This document shows, piece after piece, positions 24,687 through 32,158 of a DNA stretch of 43,320 nt. Position numbers and translations under genes: made by a program. The stretch spans positions 1-43,320 of the forward strand of contig JBHGBF010000012.1 in the NCBI GenBank assembly GCA_041946865.1, given 5' to 3'. The notes beneath the pieces are model-generated. The model had not been told where the DNA came from, did no database searches, and was given only the letters and a program-made list of their open reading frames with translations. Numbering within the stretch: position 1 is the first letter of the stretch; each line of letters starts with the position of its first letter. Source of the stretch: RPQK01 sp041946865. GTDB taxonomy: Bacteria; Acidobacteriota; UBA6911; RPQK01.

Positions 24687-26741
24687 TCAGTGCGAGCATA
24701 ATCCTGGAGCTTTCAGCGCGAAGGCGCCGGTCGGGCAAACTTCTGCCACGCGCCGCGCGGCCTCCGGAAGAGCGTCGATAAGCGAGCCACGGAGGGGCAC
24801 AGCCACGGTTGCATCGAACCCACGGCCCACGATCGCGAGTCCCAGCCCTGCCCCGGTTTCGGCAGCCGCTTTAACGCAAGCGCCACAGAGAATGCACTTG
24901 CCCGGCTCGTACACAATTTCGGGGTGGGAGGAGTCGCGGCGAAAGCTCCTGCGAGACCCTGCGAAGCGCAGTGGGTCGGCGCCGTATTCGGTCGCATACT
25001 CTCGTAGACCGCACACACTGGCCTTGGAGCACCCACAGTTCATGCAGCGGCACGCCTCCTTGATCGCGGCATCCTCCGAGAGCCCAAGTTCAACCTCGGC
25101 GAAACTCTTCACGCGCTCCTCTAAGGGGAGTTCCGGCATCGGTGCCCTCGGCGTCTCTTCGATCTCTCGGAAGAACTCGGCCAACTCCTCGTCGTGCAGC
25201 TTGCCCATTACGACACTCAGCATCTCCGGGTCGCCCTGCACCGGCCGCCCGCCGAGGAACTGGTCGATCGAAATAGCGGCGAGCTTTCCTGCAGCGACCG
25301 CTCGCACGGCAAGGTCCGCGCCGGTGACTGCATCCCCGCCCGCGAAAACGCCCTCGAGGTTCGTGGCCAGAGTCGTGGGGTTAACTTTCAAGCCGTGTCG
25401 GGAGAGATTGACTCCGCTTGCCTCGAGTTCGTTGGTTTCGACGACCTGGCCGATGGCCGCGATGACGCAGGTTGCTTCGATAGTAACCTCAGATCCGGGC
25501 ACAGGCACCGGACGCGGGCGTCCGCTCTCATCCGGTGGCCCGAGCTCCATACACTGCGTTACGAGGCGCAGGCGGCCATCGGGCACGCGATCGAGCTTCA
25601 CAGGAGCCACCAGTGTTTCAACCCGCACCCCTTCGGCCTCCGCAGCCTCCACTTCTGCCATCAGGCAGGGCATCTCCCGGCGAGTCCTGCGGTAAAGCAC
25701 GCGCGCGGTCTTAGCACCGAGCCGCAGGGCAGTGCGTGCGGCGTCCATGGCGGTATTCCCGCCGCCGAGGATGAGGACATCCGTCCCGATCTCCGGCGGC
25801 CGGCCGAGAGCGACCTTCTCGAGGAACTCGATGGCCGACAGCGCCAGTTCCTCGCCCGGACAGCCCAGCCCGCGGACTCCCTGCGCGCCGATCCCGAGGA
25901 ACACAGCATCGAAGTCGCGCCTGAGGGCGTCAATGGTGAAGTCGCGGCCGAGGCTATTCTCCATACGGAACTCGCCGCCCAGCAGACGAATGACTTCGAT
26001 CTCTTCGGCCAGCAGGTTGCGCGGCAGACGGAACGCCGGGATTCCCCAGCGCAGCATGCCGCCCGGCTCCGGATGGCGGTCAAAGATGACCGCCCCGTGG
26101 CCTCGCCTCAGTAAATGGTATGCGGTGGCAAGTCCGGCAGGTCCCGCACCGACGATGGCCACTTTTTTCCCTGTCGTTTTCGCCCTTGGCGGGAGGTAGC
26201 GGGCTCTGGAGGTCATGTCGCGATCCCCGGCCATGCGGTGAAGATTCCCGACCGACAGCGGTTCTCCCTTTTCGCACCGGTGACAACGCTGCTCGCAGAG
26301 GCGGGGGCAGACACGGCCGAGAGCGGAAGGGAGGGTTAGGAAGTCCGAGGCAATCTCCGCAGCTCGCCGGAAGTCGCCTCGCGCCATAGGAGTGAGGAAA
26401 CCCGGGATGTCGAACCGCGCCGGGCACCCGGTGCGGCAGGGTCCGATGCAGTCCCCGACATGATCCGAAAGCAGGAGCTCCAACGCCGTTTTTCTCGCGG
26501 CGCGGATCTCGTCCGAGTTGGTGTGAACGACCATTCCCTCGGCCGCGGGCATGGCGCACGAGGGCGAGAGCCTCGCCTGTCCCTCGACCTGCACGGCGCA
26601 GACGAAGCAGGAGGCGGACTTTTCGAATTCCGCGACGTGACAAAGCGTCGGAATGCGGATCCCGAGCCGCCTGGCGGCGTCGAGGATCGTCGATCCTTGC
26701 TCGACCGAGATTGGTTGGCCGTCTATCGTTAATCGAATCAT
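24687..26741 (-). CDS. Iron-sulfur flavoprotein: NuoG-like N-terminus fused to GltD-type NAD(P)H oxidoreductase and ferredoxin
   Basis: A 684-aa protein. A plant-type [2Fe-2S] domain (1-75) has Cys34, Cys45, Cys48 and Cys62, as in NuoG/HydA. A 4Fe-4S segment has Cys98, Cys102 and Cys106, then Cys145, Cys149, Cys153. The GltD/PreT-like pyridine-nucleotide oxidoreductase (190-510) shows GAGPAG (198-203, FAD), LGGGNTAMDAARTALRLGA (NAD(P)H) and GVFAGGDAVTGADLAVRAVA (FAD closing loop). C-terminal cysteine motifs CRCMNCGCSKASVC and CILCGACVK...CPTGA follow; the last cluster has an incomplete second half. Such proteins pass electrons between NAD(P)H, FAD and clusters, as in NfnB, glutamate synthase small subunits and bifurcating hydrogenases. 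It follows the NuoEF-like gene by 36 nt, so the two are likely partner subunits. Confidence 0.92.
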   Translation of the reverse strand: MIRLTIDGQPISVEQGSTILDAARRLGIRIPTLCHVAEFEKSASCFVCAVQVEGQARLSPSCAMPAAEGMVVHTNSDEIRAARKTALELLLSDHVGDCIGPCRTGCPARFDIPGFLTPMARGDFRRAAEIASDFLTLPSALGRVCPRLCEQRCHRCEKGEPLSVGNLHRMAGDRDMTSRARYLPPRAKTTGKKVAIVGAGPAGLATAYHLLRRGHGAVIFDRHPEPGGMLRWGIPAFRLPRNLLAEEIEVIRLLGGEFRMENSLGRDFTIDALRRDFDAVFLGIGAQGVRGLGCPGEELALSAIEFLEKVALGRPPEIGTDVLILGGGNTAMDAARTALRLGAKTARVLYRRTRREMPCLMAEVEAAEAEGVRVETLVAPVKLDRVPDGRLRLVTQCMELGPPDESGRPRPVPVPGSEVTIEATCVIAAIGQVVETNELEASGVNLSRHGLKVNPTTLATNLEGVFAGGDAVTGADLAVRAVAAGKLAAISIDQFLGGRPVQGDPEMLSVVMGKLHDEELAEFFREIEETPRAPMPELPLEERVKSFAEVELGLSEDAAIKEACRCMNCGCSKASVCGLREYATEYGADPLRFAGSRRSFRRDSSHPEIVYEPGKCILCGACVKAAAETGAGLGLAIVGRGFDATVAVPLRGSLIDALPEAARRVAEVCPTGAFALKAPGLCSH

Positions 26742-26751
26742 TTCAATTTTC

Positions 26752-26781
26752 GACAGGATTAGCAGGATTCACAGGATTCAC
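26752..26781. repeat. GGATTnACA repeat, half copy inside the operon
   Basis: GACAGGATTAGCAGGATT and CACAGGATT occupy most of the 36-nt gap between the NuoEF-like and GltD-like genes. Confidence 0.7.
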
Positions 26782-29561
26782 CTTACCTCAATCGCGCCCT
26801 CCGGGCAGGCTGTCAAACACATGCCGCAGCGTGTGCACCGGTCGTCGATGACCTCGTGCCGCTCGTACGGCCGATTTTCGATAGCCCCAACGGGGCACGC
26901 CTGCGCGCAAAGGGTGCAGCCTGTACAATTCTCGAGGACGCGGTAATTGATCAACGCCTTGCACTGCGCGGCCGGACATCGGCGTTCGCGGATGTGGGCC
27001 TCGTATTCATCCCGGAAGTAACGCAACGTGGTCAGCACCGGGTTGGGCGCCGTCTGCCCAAGTCCGCACAGGCTGGCTTTACTGACGAGACGGCTGAGCT
27101 CCTCGAGCGTCTCGAGGTCCGATGGGCGGCCCTTCCCGCCGCAGATTCGTTCGAGAATCTCGAGCATCCGCTTGGTGCCTATGCGGCAGAAGGTGCACTT
27201 TCCGCACGACTCGTTCTGGGTGAACTCCAGGAAGTAGCGGGCGATCTCCACGGCGCAGTCTCGGTCGTCAAGCACGGCGAGGCCGCCCGAGCCCATGATG
27301 GAGCCGGTCGACGCCAGTTCCTCGTAATCGATGCGGGTGTCGGCCAGGCTCGCCGGGATGCAGCCCCCGGAAGGGCCGCCGGCTAGCACCGCCTTGAACT
27401 TCCTTCCGTCCCGAATGCCGCCGCCGATCTCCTCGACGATCTCCCGGATCGTGATTCCCATCGGGACTTCGATCAAGCCGCCGCGGTTCACCTTTCCAAC
27501 CAGCGCAAAGACTTTGGTCCCTTTCGACCTTTCGGTTCCCATCGCAGCGAAAGCTTCGGGTCCCCGGCGGAGAATCCAGGGTAGACAGGCGAGGGTCTCA
27601 ACGTTGTTGATAAGCGTGGGCTTGCCCCAGAGCCCGGACTCGGCCGGGTAGGGGGGACGCAGACGCGGCATGCCTCTCTCTCCCTCAATCGACTGGATGA
27701 GCGCCGTTTCTTCGCCGCATACGAAGGCCCCCGCGCCTTCCTTCACGTGCAGTGTGAAGCTGAACGAGCTGCCCAAAATCCGCCCGCCCAGAAAGCCGTT
27801 TTCTTCCGCCAGCCGGATCGCCTCCTTCATATGCTGGACCGCGATCGGGTACTCCCGGCGGACGTAGACGAACCCCTCGGCCGCACCCACTGCATAGGCC
27901 GCGATCGCCAGCCCCTCGATAACCCGGAAAGGATCGGCTTCCATCACAGCCCGGTCCATGAAGGCCCCCGGGTCGCCCTCGTCGCCGTTGCAGATGACGT
28001 ACTTGACCTCTCCGGGCGCGCGACGGACGATGCCCCATTTTCTTGCGGTCGGGAATCCGGCCCCGCCTCGGCCTCGAAGGCCCGAGATGCGCACCTTGTC
28101 GATTACCTCGTCGGGCGACAGATGCTTCAAGCAATGCTCGAGTGCCTGCATGCCCTCACGTACACGATAGTCATGGAGCGAGAGGGGCTCGATCCGCCCG
28201 CAGTTTTCCAGGACGACGCGAACCTGTTTTTTCATGTAAGGCCCGGCGTCGACTTCCCGCGCCGTGGCCGGTACCCATGCCTGGTCATCAAAAACCCGCG
28301 CGCGTGTCTCCTCCATCCCTTTACGAACGGTCCTCAACACCCCGCGCGGTTTGACGTGCCGCCGGGCAATCTTCCTGACGTCCGCGGGAGAAACGTTGCC
28401 GTAAAGCGTGCGGCGGCCGTTTTCGACGACTTCCAGGAGCGGCTCGGCGTGGCAAAGCCCGCTGCAGCCCACGGCTTTCACCTCCGCGCCGCCTCCCAGC
28501 GAAATAACTTCTTCCTGGAGTGCTGACTGCACATGCCGAGCTCCGCTGGCTATGCCGCACGAGCCCAGTCCAACGCGAATCTCAACGCCAGCGGCCGCGA
28601 TGTCTCTCCCTTCGCCTGCTGCAGGTCGACTGCCGGCCGTCAGCTGCCGGCTGCCGGCTGCCCGTTGCCTGCTCCCTGCTGCCCGCTGTCCGCTGTCCGC
28701 TGCCGTGAACTTGCCGATCACCTCGTTGGCAATGAGGGGGTTGACCCGGCCGTAAACCTCTTCGTCGATTGTCACAACGGGCGCCAGGCTGCAGGATCCG
28801 ACGCATGCCACACGTTCTACGGTGAAACGACCCGAAGGATCCGTGTGAGATCCGTCCTTGATTCCCAGGCAGCGACACAATTCGTTTTTCACCTCAACGG
28901 CGCCCGTGACGTGGCAGGCCGTCCCCTCACAGACTCTGATGATGTGTTCGCCCACCGGTTCGTGGCGGAACTGGCCATAGAAGGTCGAGACGCCTGCAAT
29001 CCGGGCCGGGGTTATGGCGGTCGCCTCGCAGACCTTTTTCAGAGCCTCATTCGGCAGGTATCTATACCTGGACTGAATCGACTGGAGAATCGGAATGACC
29101 GCTTCGGGCTTGCGCCCTGTCGATTGGAGGATCTCCTCCACGGGGCCGAGATCGAGTGCTGGCCTCGGTCTGGACGGGACCATCTGGATCAAGGTCGCGG
29201 CGGGGGCTAAAGCGGCCGATTTTGACCGGAATCGGCGAGGGAGTCTTTGAACGGGCAGCGACCAGCGATACCAGATGACGAAGACTCCTGCCGACACTGC
29301 CAACAGAAGGCCGCCCCAGTCATAGATCTTCCGTCGCCTGACCTGCGCCTGGTGCTGGCGGTCTGTTTCCGGTTGCAGGATCTTTTGCACGTCGATGTCC
29401 GTCTTGGCCGCTTCTTTGAGAGCCTCGACGCGCGCCTTGTCGCTCGTGGTAACCCAGCGGGCGTGAATGTGGACCGAAAGCAGAAGGACCGCCGAAAGAA
29501 CGGCAACGAGTGCCGCTCCCAGCCCGATCCATCTTAGTGCCGTTTGTTTCCGATCCCTCAT
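26778..29561 (-). CDS. Membrane-anchored NuoE-NuoF-ferredoxin fusion (HydB/HndC-like NADH-binding subunit)
   Basis: A 927-aa protein. Two transmembrane helices (about 11-31 and 82-99) flank a charged segment. A NuoE-like thioredoxin-fold [2Fe-2S] domain (140-285) has Cys211, Cys216, Cys253 and Cys257. A repetitive linker (290-318) leads to a second thioredoxin-like [2Fe-2S] domain (325-400; Cys335, Cys366, Cys370). The NuoF module shows the FMN/NADH loop GLRGRGGAGFP and NGDEGDPGAFMDR, an SLBB region and a 4Fe-4S site (ESCGKCTFCRIG). Two ferredoxin clusters (CTGCTLCAQACP, CTRCGMCLTACP) form the C-terminus. This order matches NADH-binding subunits of bifurcating hydrogenases and formate dehydrogenases, but the N-terminal membrane anchor is unusual. 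The ribosome site AGGA seven bases before the ATG lies inside a GGATTnACA repeat. Presumably it oxidises or reduces NAD(H) at the cytoplasmic face together with the GltD-like partner. Confidence 0.93.
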   Translation of the reverse strand: MRDRKQTALRWIGLGAALVAVLSAVLLLSVHIHARWVTTSDKARVEALKEAAKTDIDVQKILQPETDRQHQAQVRRRKIYDWGGLLLAVSAGVFVIWYRWSLPVQRLPRRFRSKSAALAPAATLIQMVPSRPRPALDLGPVEEILQSTGRKPEAVIPILQSIQSRYRYLPNEALKKVCEATAITPARIAGVSTFYGQFRHEPVGEHIIRVCEGTACHVTGAVEVKNELCRCLGIKDGSHTDPSGRFTVERVACVGSCSLAPVVTIDEEVYGRVNPLIANEVIGKFTAADSGQRAAGSRQRAAGSRQLTAGSRPAAGEGRDIAAAGVEIRVGLGSCGIASGARHVQSALQEEVISLGGGAEVKAVGCSGLCHAEPLLEVVENGRRTLYGNVSPADVRKIARRHVKPRGVLRTVRKGMEETRARVFDDQAWVPATAREVDAGPYMKKQVRVVLENCGRIEPLSLHDYRVREGMQALEHCLKHLSPDEVIDKVRISGLRGRGGAGFPTARKWGIVRRAPGEVKYVICNGDEGDPGAFMDRAVMEADPFRVIEGLAIAAYAVGAAEGFVYVRREYPIAVQHMKEAIRLAEENGFLGGRILGSSFSFTLHVKEGAGAFVCGEETALIQSIEGERGMPRLRPPYPAESGLWGKPTLINNVETLACLPWILRRGPEAFAAMGTERSKGTKVFALVGKVNRGGLIEVPMGITIREIVEEIGGGIRDGRKFKAVLAGGPSGGCIPASLADTRIDYEELASTGSIMGSGGLAVLDDRDCAVEIARYFLEFTQNESCGKCTFCRIGTKRMLEILERICGGKGRPSDLETLEELSRLVSKASLCGLGQTAPNPVLTTLRYFRDEYEAHIRERRCPAAQCKALINYRVLENCTGCTLCAQACPVGAIENRPYERHEVIDDRCTRCGMCLTACPEGAIEVR
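28608..28694. repeat. Heptanucleotide tandem repeat inside the NuoEF-like gene
   Basis: Degenerate 7-bp units (GCTGCCG, GCTGCCC, GCTGTCC and variants) run over about 28620-28705. On the minus strand they encode a seven-residue periodic linker (AAGSRQR-like, residues about 290-318). They separate the two thioredoxin-like domains and keep the frame. The insert looks like microsatellite expansion rather than selected protein sequence. Confidence 0.75.
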
Positions 29562-29590
29562 CCTAATCCTGTAAATCCATCAATCCTGTC
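29562..29590. repeat. GGATTnACA repeat, half copy supplying the NuoEF-like ribosome site
   Basis: AATCCTGTAAATCC and AATCCTGTC (plus strand) overlap the end of the NapH-like gene. The complementary AGGATT provides the Shine-Dalgarno-like AGGA before the NuoEF-like ATG. Confidence 0.65.
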
Positions 29591-30542
29591 TGACCTTCTC
29601 GCACCGCGGGCAGTACGCGTAGCAACGCGCGCACGCCAGGCAGTCGCCCCGGTCGGCCCGCATGTTATGGATGGCCCCGTAGGGGCAGGCGTCGGTGCAA
29701 AGGCCGCAGTCCAGTTCCCTGTCTGGCGTGATCCGCACGTTCTTCCACGAGAATCGCGACAGGAGGGAAAGAAGTCCTCCGTAAGGGCAGAGCCATCGGC
29801 AGTAGGGCCGCCCGACGAACATCCCGAGCAGGATGAAGCCCGCGCCGATTGCGATCATGTGAAAAGGCCCGGAGAGGCGGAAGATGCCGATGAACGGATC
29901 CCATTCGCAGATCAGAAACCGGCGGCCTACCTGGGCGTTCCAGGGGCCGATTGCCAGGTTGAGGCCCCAGCCGGCGAAGATGACTGCCACCGCCAGGTAC
30001 ACGTAACGCAGCCAGCCAAGTGCACGATCGAGCTTTTCCGGCACTTTCTTCGGCCGGAGGAGCACCAAATCCTGGATCGCGCCGAGCGGGCATACCGCGC
30101 CGCAAAAAACGCGCCCGACGAGGAGCGCGGTCACAAGCGGAAGAAAGAAAAAGACAATCAGCGACGGGGAAACGATGTAACGGGAATCGACCAGCGACAG
30201 CGTGACGCTCTGGATCGCGCCGATCGGGCAGATACAACCTTTTCGATAGAAGCCGAAATAGGCGAGCGAGCCGATGCTGAGCATCAGGACGCCGGTGCGG
30301 CTGCGCCTCTTCAGGATGAGCCACGCCCCGGCGGCTAGGGCACCGGCGAGTAGCGCCATGTCCAGACCGCGAACCAGCGTGGAGCGAGGCTCGGGGTGGG
30401 TCGGCGTGGGAAAAGCGTAACTGTCCCCGAAATTCGGCGGCGCTTTCTGGTATTGCGCGACGAGCTGGCTCGACGAAAGGGCCGTGAATACGAGCAGGAG
30501 CACCAAGAGACGACGCCACCGGAAGGACCGGAATCGCCCCAA
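29580..30542 (-). CDS. NapH/CcoG-like membrane 4Fe-4S protein
   Basis: A polytopic membrane ferredoxin-type protein of about 320 aa. The N-terminal helix is LLVLLLVFTALSSSQLVAQ, and a further helix near GLDMALLAGALAAGAWLIL precedes the first Cys pair. Membrane-edge Cys pairs follow in KGCICPIGAIQ, GRVFCGAVCPLGAIQD and GRPYCRWLCPYGG, a pattern shared with NapH, NosR and RnfE-like electron carriers. C-terminal cluster motifs are CGLCTDACPYGA and CLACARCYAYCPRC. The start is unclear. No ATG lies between the upstream palindromic repeat and the first helix; a TTG at 30542 is the closest candidate. In-frame ATGs at 30629 and 30746 would translate the repeat. The family passes electrons between the quinone pool and periplasmic or cytoplasmic partners. 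It lies between a Tat-exported polyferredoxin gene and the NuoEF-like gene. Confidence 0.85.
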   Translation of the reverse strand: MGRFRSFRWRRLLVLLLVFTALSSSQLVAQYQKAPPNFGDSYAFPTPTHPEPRSTLVRGLDMALLAGALAAGAWLILKRRSRTGVLMLSIGSLAYFGFYRKGCICPIGAIQSVTLSLVDSRYIVSPSLIVFFFLPLVTALLVGRVFCGAVCPLGAIQDLVLLRPKKVPEKLDRALGWLRYVYLAVAVIFAGWGLNLAIGPWNAQVGRRFLICEWDPFIGIFRLSGPFHMIAIGAGFILLGMFVGRPYCRWLCPYGGLLSLLSRFSWKNVRITPDRELDCGLCTDACPYGAIHNMRADRGDCLACARCYAYCPRCEKVRQD

Positions 30543-30544
30543 AA

Positions 30545-30655
30545 CGAATATCGAATATCGAATATCGAATGTCGAATAACGAAGGAAGGACCGGTGAATA
30601 TCTCGATTCCTGACTTCGACATTCGACATTTGACATTCGATATTCGATATTCGCT
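30545..30655. repeat. Large imperfect palindrome of 8-bp units (AATATCGA/AATGTCGA)
   Basis: The left arm AACGAATATCGAATATCG is mirrored by GATATTCGATATTCG on the right, with AATGTCGA variants inside and an unpaired centre near 30580-30605. It fills the gap between the two ferredoxin genes and would be read as a pseudo-N-terminus of the NapH-like protein if an upstream ATG were used. The same kind of repeat is known as interspersed intergenic DNA in several environmental phyla. Confidence 0.8.
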
Positions 30656-30681
30656 TTGGAATTGCGCGATCGGGTCCAGAG

Positions 30682-31275
30682 TCAGGCATTCTCGACTCCA
30701 GCATGGCTTCCTGCGGGAGTGAGCCCCGGCGCCGGCACCCTGACAATCGCGTTGTCTGGGCACTTTACGAGGATCGCGCACTCGTTGCATTCCACGCAAT
30801 AGCTATATCGGATCTCGAGACGAAGTGAGCCGTTACCGGCCGGTGGCAGGCAGGCCTTCACGCACTTGCCGCAGCCGTCACACCTGGCTTCGTCCACGTA
30901 GTACTCGTAATAGTTGTTGTTGGGATCCTCCTCGTCCACCTTGCCCACGATTCGTCTTTTCAGAGCGTCCTGCGGGCAAATCTTGCCAGCAGGGATCCCC
31001 TTCTCGTCCGGTTGGCTGGTCACGTCCATGTAGGCCGGACAGAGCATGCAATAACCGCACTTCGCGAAGTCGTTGACCGCCTTGACGGCCGAAAGGCTCA
31101 GAACGCAGGAGGTGCGGCACAGGTCGCAGCTGGTGCACTTGAACGGGTCGATCTGGTACACCGCGTCGCCCGAGACCCGGCTCGAGAGTAGTCCAGCGGC
31201 GCCCGCGATGCCCGCGAAGCCGATCACGCGCATCGAGCGGTCAATGAATTGCCGTCGCGTGGATCCTTCACTCAT
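30682..31275 (-). CDS. Tat-exported NapG-like polyferredoxin (four 4Fe-4S motifs)
   Basis: A 197-aa protein. The twin-arginine signal RRQFIDRSMRVIGFAGIAGA directs a folded iron-sulfur protein out of the cytoplasm. Cluster motifs are CTSCDLCRTSC, CGYCMLCP (with a later Cys in KICPQDAL), CDGCGKCVKAC and CVECNECAILVKCP, in the spacing of NapG/ferredoxin-type maturation or electron-transfer proteins. The ATG at 31275 overlaps the stop of the preceding gene by four bases (ATGA), and GAGG precedes it, so translation is coupled. NapG normally hands electrons from NapH to a periplasmic reductase. No such reductase is present here, so the partner may be one of the propellers or an unlinked enzyme. Confidence 0.9.
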   Translation of the reverse strand: MSEGSTRRQFIDRSMRVIGFAGIAGAAGLLSSRVSGDAVYQIDPFKCTSCDLCRTSCVLSLSAVKAVNDFAKCGYCMLCPAYMDVTSQPDEKGIPAGKICPQDALKRRIVGKVDEEDPNNNYYEYYVDEARCDGCGKCVKACLPPAGNGSLRLEIRYSYCVECNECAILVKCPDNAIVRVPAPGLTPAGSHAGVENA

Positions 31276-32105
31276 CGCTTCACCTCGACTTTGGCGGCGG
31301 GCGAAAATATCGTCACTTCGCGCCGGACGGGATCGGCGGCCAGTATCCGCCCTTTCGAGTCCACTGCCAGATGAATGTGGATGCACTTCGGATCAAAGTA
31401 CTCGGGCCCGATCACGGCGACCAGCTTTCCCTCAGGCTCAAACACCTTCACCCGAGCTGCAACCTTCTCGCCAGTCACGACCTTGCCATCCGGCGCAATG
31501 GCGAGATTGACTGGGTTACAGCACCCCACGAAGTCCGCCGGATTCTGCATTCCAAACTTTCCGAAGGCGCCGAGCAGCGTGCCATCCAGCGCCCACGCAG
31601 TCACCTGGTGCCGGCCGGTGTCGCCTGCTCGCACGACGCCCTTGGCATCCACGTCGAAATCGAGCCATTTGTTGGGGAGCATGAAACTGCCGGTCTTGTT
31701 CCCGGTTCCGATCAGGCCCAGTTGGACGCCCTTCACGTCGTAGCGGCGAATGATCCGCGCGGCGGCATCAGCGACCAGGACTTCCTTTCCGAAGACCCTT
31801 ATTTTCGTAACCGCGGCAGGCTTGTCCTTTTCGCCGGCTGCGAAACCACCTGTGTGCCTTCGGTCCGCATCATAGAATTCCACGCGACCGGGGGCGCCGA
31901 CGAACACCTGCCCTTCAGCGGCGGCGGCGAGGCAGGTGGCGTTCTCCACAACCTTGTAGCCCCGGAGGAAGGTTCCGTCCGGCTCGAACATCCGCACTTC
32001 GCCGTCTCCCAGGACATAGATCCCGCCTCCGGCCCCGACTGCAACGCCGGTGAGCGAGCGGCGGAAGCCTGTGATCACACCTGCGCGTCGATATTCTCCG
32101 TTCAT
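31272..32105 (-). CDS. Six-bladed/NHL-like beta-propeller protein
   Basis: A 277-aa repeat protein without an obvious signal peptide. Repeated units such as VAVGAGGGIYVLGDGEVRMF, VFVGAPGRVEFYDA, VLVADAAARIIRRYD and LAVDSKGRILAADPVRREV resemble NHL or six-bladed propellers. An adjacent cysteine pair (FVGCCNPVNLAI) and a His pair (CIHIHLAVD) are notable possible metal or disulfide sites. The ATG at 32105 follows the gap repeat; the open frame upstream to 32453 is not protein-like. It overlaps the polyferredoxin gene by four bases, which suggests a functional tie to the electron-transfer proteins. No specific function is known to me. Confidence 0.8.
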   Translation of the reverse strand: MNGEYRRAGVITGFRRSLTGVAVGAGGGIYVLGDGEVRMFEPDGTFLRGYKVVENATCLAAAAEGQVFVGAPGRVEFYDADRRHTGGFAAGEKDKPAAVTKIRVFGKEVLVADAAARIIRRYDVKGVQLGLIGTGNKTGSFMLPNKWLDFDVDAKGVVRAGDTGRHQVTAWALDGTLLGAFGKFGMQNPADFVGCCNPVNLAIAPDGKVVTGEKVAARVKVFEPEGKLVAVIGPEYFDPKCIHIHLAVDSKGRILAADPVRREVTIFSPAAKVEVKR

Positions 32106-32116
32106 GTGCTCGAAAA

Positions 32117-32151
32117 ATCCTGTCAATGCAGTTAATCCTGTCAATCCTGTC
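32117..32151. repeat. GGATTnACA repeat, half copy between propeller genes
   Basis: AATCCTGTCAATGCAG and TTAATCCTGTCAATCC occupy most of the 53-nt gap. Confidence 0.7.
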
Positions 32152-32158
32152 AAAAGTC

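Noticed and set aside
28608..28705. CRISPR or minisatellite outside genes
   Set aside because: The 7-bp repeats lie inside an otherwise intact coding region and are read as a protein linker.
26778..29561. Complex I (nuo) operon
   Set aside because: Only NuoE/NuoF-like and NuoG-N-terminal parts are present; no NuoB, C, D, I or membrane subunits (H, J-N) occur nearby.
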